A stretch of DNA of 7,389 nt from Lachnospiraceae bacterium (lineage in GTDB: Bacteria > Bacillota_A > Clostridia > Lachnospirales > Lachnospiraceae). Below the pieces are notes generated by a model. It ran no database searches. It was not told where the DNA came from and worked only from the letters and a program-made list of their open reading frames with translations. The DNA is taken from contig JAETQR010000088.1 in assembly GCA_021770615.1 (NCBI GenBank), forward strand, positions 1 through 7,389, read 5' to 3'. Below, piece after piece: positions 6,220 through 7,389 of this stretch (within the stretch, counting starts at the first letter, position 1; each line of letters begins with the position of its first letter). The translations under genes were made by a program, and so were the position numbers.

Positions 6220-7281
6220 ATGACTGCAGGCCGTTCGTTCAAAGAATTTGTAAAAGACAGATGTTATAACGGCTTGTATGCTGCGGCTGAGAAATACATT
6301 GCTGATAATTGGGAGTCGTTTGATCTGTATACAAGAAAAATCCATCGTATCGGATCAGTTGAGATGGTTGACGGAAGAATCGAACGTGTCTATGTTGAAG
6401 ACCGTCCGGAAATGCGTGTGGCATTTGATGTTGGCTTCGAGGTAGATCTCGAAATTCAGGAGGGCGATTATCACTACGATGAAGCTGAAGAAAAGTCAAT
6501 CTGGCTTCGAATTCCATGTGAAGGAGATCTGTCTTGCGGCCTTGACGACTGGACGCTTGATGAGAACAACATTCGTTTGTATAGTCCGCAAAAAACACCA
6601 GCAAATTCTTTGTCTGATTCACTGGTTCCGTTCATCCCCCATGATCAGCTTGATAAGGCTGCCACAGAATTTCTGAAAGAAAACTATCCGGACGCATTGA
6701 AGATAACGTCGCACGGTCAGGCTCCGGTATTCGTTGATCCAGAGAAGATAGCAAAGAATCTCGGACTTACTGTAAAGATGCAGAGAATACGGGAGGATGC
6801 TACCGTTTTCGGACAGATATATTTTGTTGATACGGAAACGGAAATGTATGACGTCAACAAGGGAGAGAATGTTCCGACTCATATTGATGGGAAGACCATT
6901 ATTGTTGATCCTAAGATGTTTCTCCTGCGCAATCTCGGATCAGTCAATAACACTATTATCCACGAGTGTATCCACTGGGTAAAACACAAGAAAGTTTTTG
7001 AATTGGAGCGTCTTTTCAATTCTGGGGCTTCGCATATCAGTTGTGAAGTTGTGGGTGGTGCTGCGTCACAGGTTGCGAAAAGTGCTACCGAGCAGATGGA
7101 AAAACAGGCAAATCAGCTTGCGCCAAGGATTCAGATGCCTGCAGAGCCATTCCGGGCAAAGGCAAATGAGTATATTGGCAAATTCATGCGTGAAACAAAC
7201 GCCAAGCATACCATAGATGTGATGGAACAGGTTATCTGCGCATTGGAAGCAGATTTTGTAGTATTGGATAGGCTACAATAA
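6220..7281 (+). CDS. ImmA/IrrE-type metallopeptidase, C-terminus cut by IS
   Basis: A 353-codon frame. About 140 residues of unknown type come first, acidic and beta-rich in part. The ImmA/IrrE (DUF955) zinc peptidase domain follows, with the catalytic H-E-C-I-H at 248-252 (H248, E249, H252) and then H-W-V-K-H and F-E-L-E-R-L. Family members such as ImmA of ICEBs1 and IrrE cleave DNA-binding repressors to trigger transfer or a stress response. The later Q-A-N-Q-L-A-P-R-I-Q-M-P stretch is the usual C-terminal signature. Related proteins then normally end with a segment like L-A-x-F-F-x-V-S-x-x-A-A-x-x-R. Here the match stops at A-D-F-V-V (about 7263) and the last codons appear to come from the insertion sequence. 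The catalytic core is therefore intact but the tail is probably lost. The 136-base gap upstream has no clear promoter or terminator. A link to BREX is positional only. Confidence 0.75.
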   Translation: MTAGRSFKEFVKDRCYNGLYAAAEKYIADNWESFDLYTRKIHRIGSVEMVDGRIERVYVEDRPEMRVAFDVGFEVDLEIQEGDYHYDEAEEKSIWLRIPCEGDLSCGLDDWTLDENNIRLYSPQKTPANSLSDSLVPFIPHDQLDKAATEFLKENYPDALKITSHGQAPVFVDPEKIAKNLGLTVKMQRIREDATVFGQIYFVDTETEMYDVNKGENVPTHIDGKTIIVDPKMFLLRNLGSVNNTIIHECIHWVKHKKVFELERLFNSGASHISCEVVGGAASQVAKSATEQMEKQANQLAPRIQMPAEPFRAKANEYIGKFMRETNAKHTIDVMEQVICALEADFVVLDRLQ

Positions 7282-7283
7282 AC

Positions 7284-7310
7284 TGGACAGATTTTTTAAG
7301 GTCATATAAT
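7284..7310 (+). promoter_or_regulatory. Putative transposase promoter of the right IS
   Basis: TGGACA (7284-7289) and TATAAT (7305-7310) are 15 bases apart; a second -10-like TAATAT at 7307-7312 would give the normal 17. The same TGGACA box is used by the left element. The -10 lies about 30 bases before the OrfA start. Confidence 0.45.
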
Positions 7311-7340
7311 ATAAAACCAATAAGCAAAGGAGCATCCAAT

Positions 7341-7389
7341 ATGACCGAAACAAAACAGAAAAGAAAACCCCGCAAGTACACAGATGAAT
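7341..7389 (+). CDS. IS3-family transposase OrfA-like, N-terminal fragment (runs off window)
   Basis: Only 16 codons are visible, reading MTETKQKRKPRKYTDE. The lysine/arginine-rich start leading into K-Y-T-D-E is typical of IS3-family OrfA helix-turn-helix proteins. AAAGGAG at 7326-7332 is a good ribosome binding site eight bases before the ATG. The fragment is too short to name the element or to tell whether it is intact. Confidence 0.6.
   Translation, partial: MTETKQKRKPRKYTDE

Larger units (their letters stand above)
7257..7389 (+). mobile_element. 5' end of a second IS3-type insertion sequence, reading right
   Basis: From about 7257 the sequence starts TGTAGTATTGG, contains a TGGACA box, an AT-rich leader with TATAAT and a ribosome binding site, then an OrfA-like start at 7341. 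This mirrors the layout of the left element but the sequence and OrfA differ, so it is not the same IS. The junction is inferred from where the metallopeptidase stops resembling its family; it could be off by several bases. The rest of the element lies outside the window. Confidence 0.6.

Noticed and set aside
1..7389. CRISPR array, tRNA, toxin-antitoxin pair or composite transposon
   Set aside because: No regularly spaced repeats or tRNA-like folds were seen, no small toxin-antitoxin pair is present, and the two IS ends differ from each other.

Overview
The window looks like an accessory defence locus from a low-to-moderate GC Gram-positive bacterium, most likely a gut-type member of the Clostridia such as Lachnospiraceae. 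That placement is an inference from strong AGGAGG-type ribosome binding sites, codon choice and the style of the proteins; no taxonomic marker gene is present.

Layout. Bases 1 to about 129 are the 5' end of an IS3-type insertion sequence whose OrfA reads leftwards out of the window. It abuts a headless gene (about 131-976) that reads as the C-terminal ~280 residues of a BREX BrxC/PglY-type ATPase. Four tightly packed rightward genes follow: a PglZ-domain phosphatase (988-3288), a BrxL AAA+ ATPase of the short kind (3302-4759), a 65-residue four-cysteine zinc-ribbon-like protein whose start overlaps brxL (4749-4946), and an IscS/NifS/DndA-type cysteine desulfurase (4956-6083). After a 136-base gap comes an ImmA/IrrE-type HExxH metallopeptidase (6220-7281) whose 3' end runs into a second, different IS3-type element reading rightwards (about 7257-7389).

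Interpretation. The order brxC - pglZ - brxL, without an adjacent pglX methylase gene, fits type 4 BREX (brxP-brxC-pglZ-brxL). Its signature protein BrxP has a PAPS-reductase-like domain related to the sulfur-inserting DndC. A cysteine desulfurase transcribed directly after brxL therefore makes chemical sense: it could supply sulfur for a BREX-linked DNA sulfur modification, with the small zinc-ribbon protein as a possible accessory. BrxP itself and most of BrxC are not in the window; they would be expected to the left of the first insertion sequence, or are lost. Both ends of the locus are broken by insertion sequences: brxC has lost its 5' part and the metallopeptidase seems to have lost its C-terminal end. 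As it stands the system is probably inactive or relies on parts elsewhere, although the internal genes pglZ to desulfurase are intact and retain their key catalytic residues.

No RNA gene, CRISPR array, convincing factor-independent terminator or replication origin was seen.
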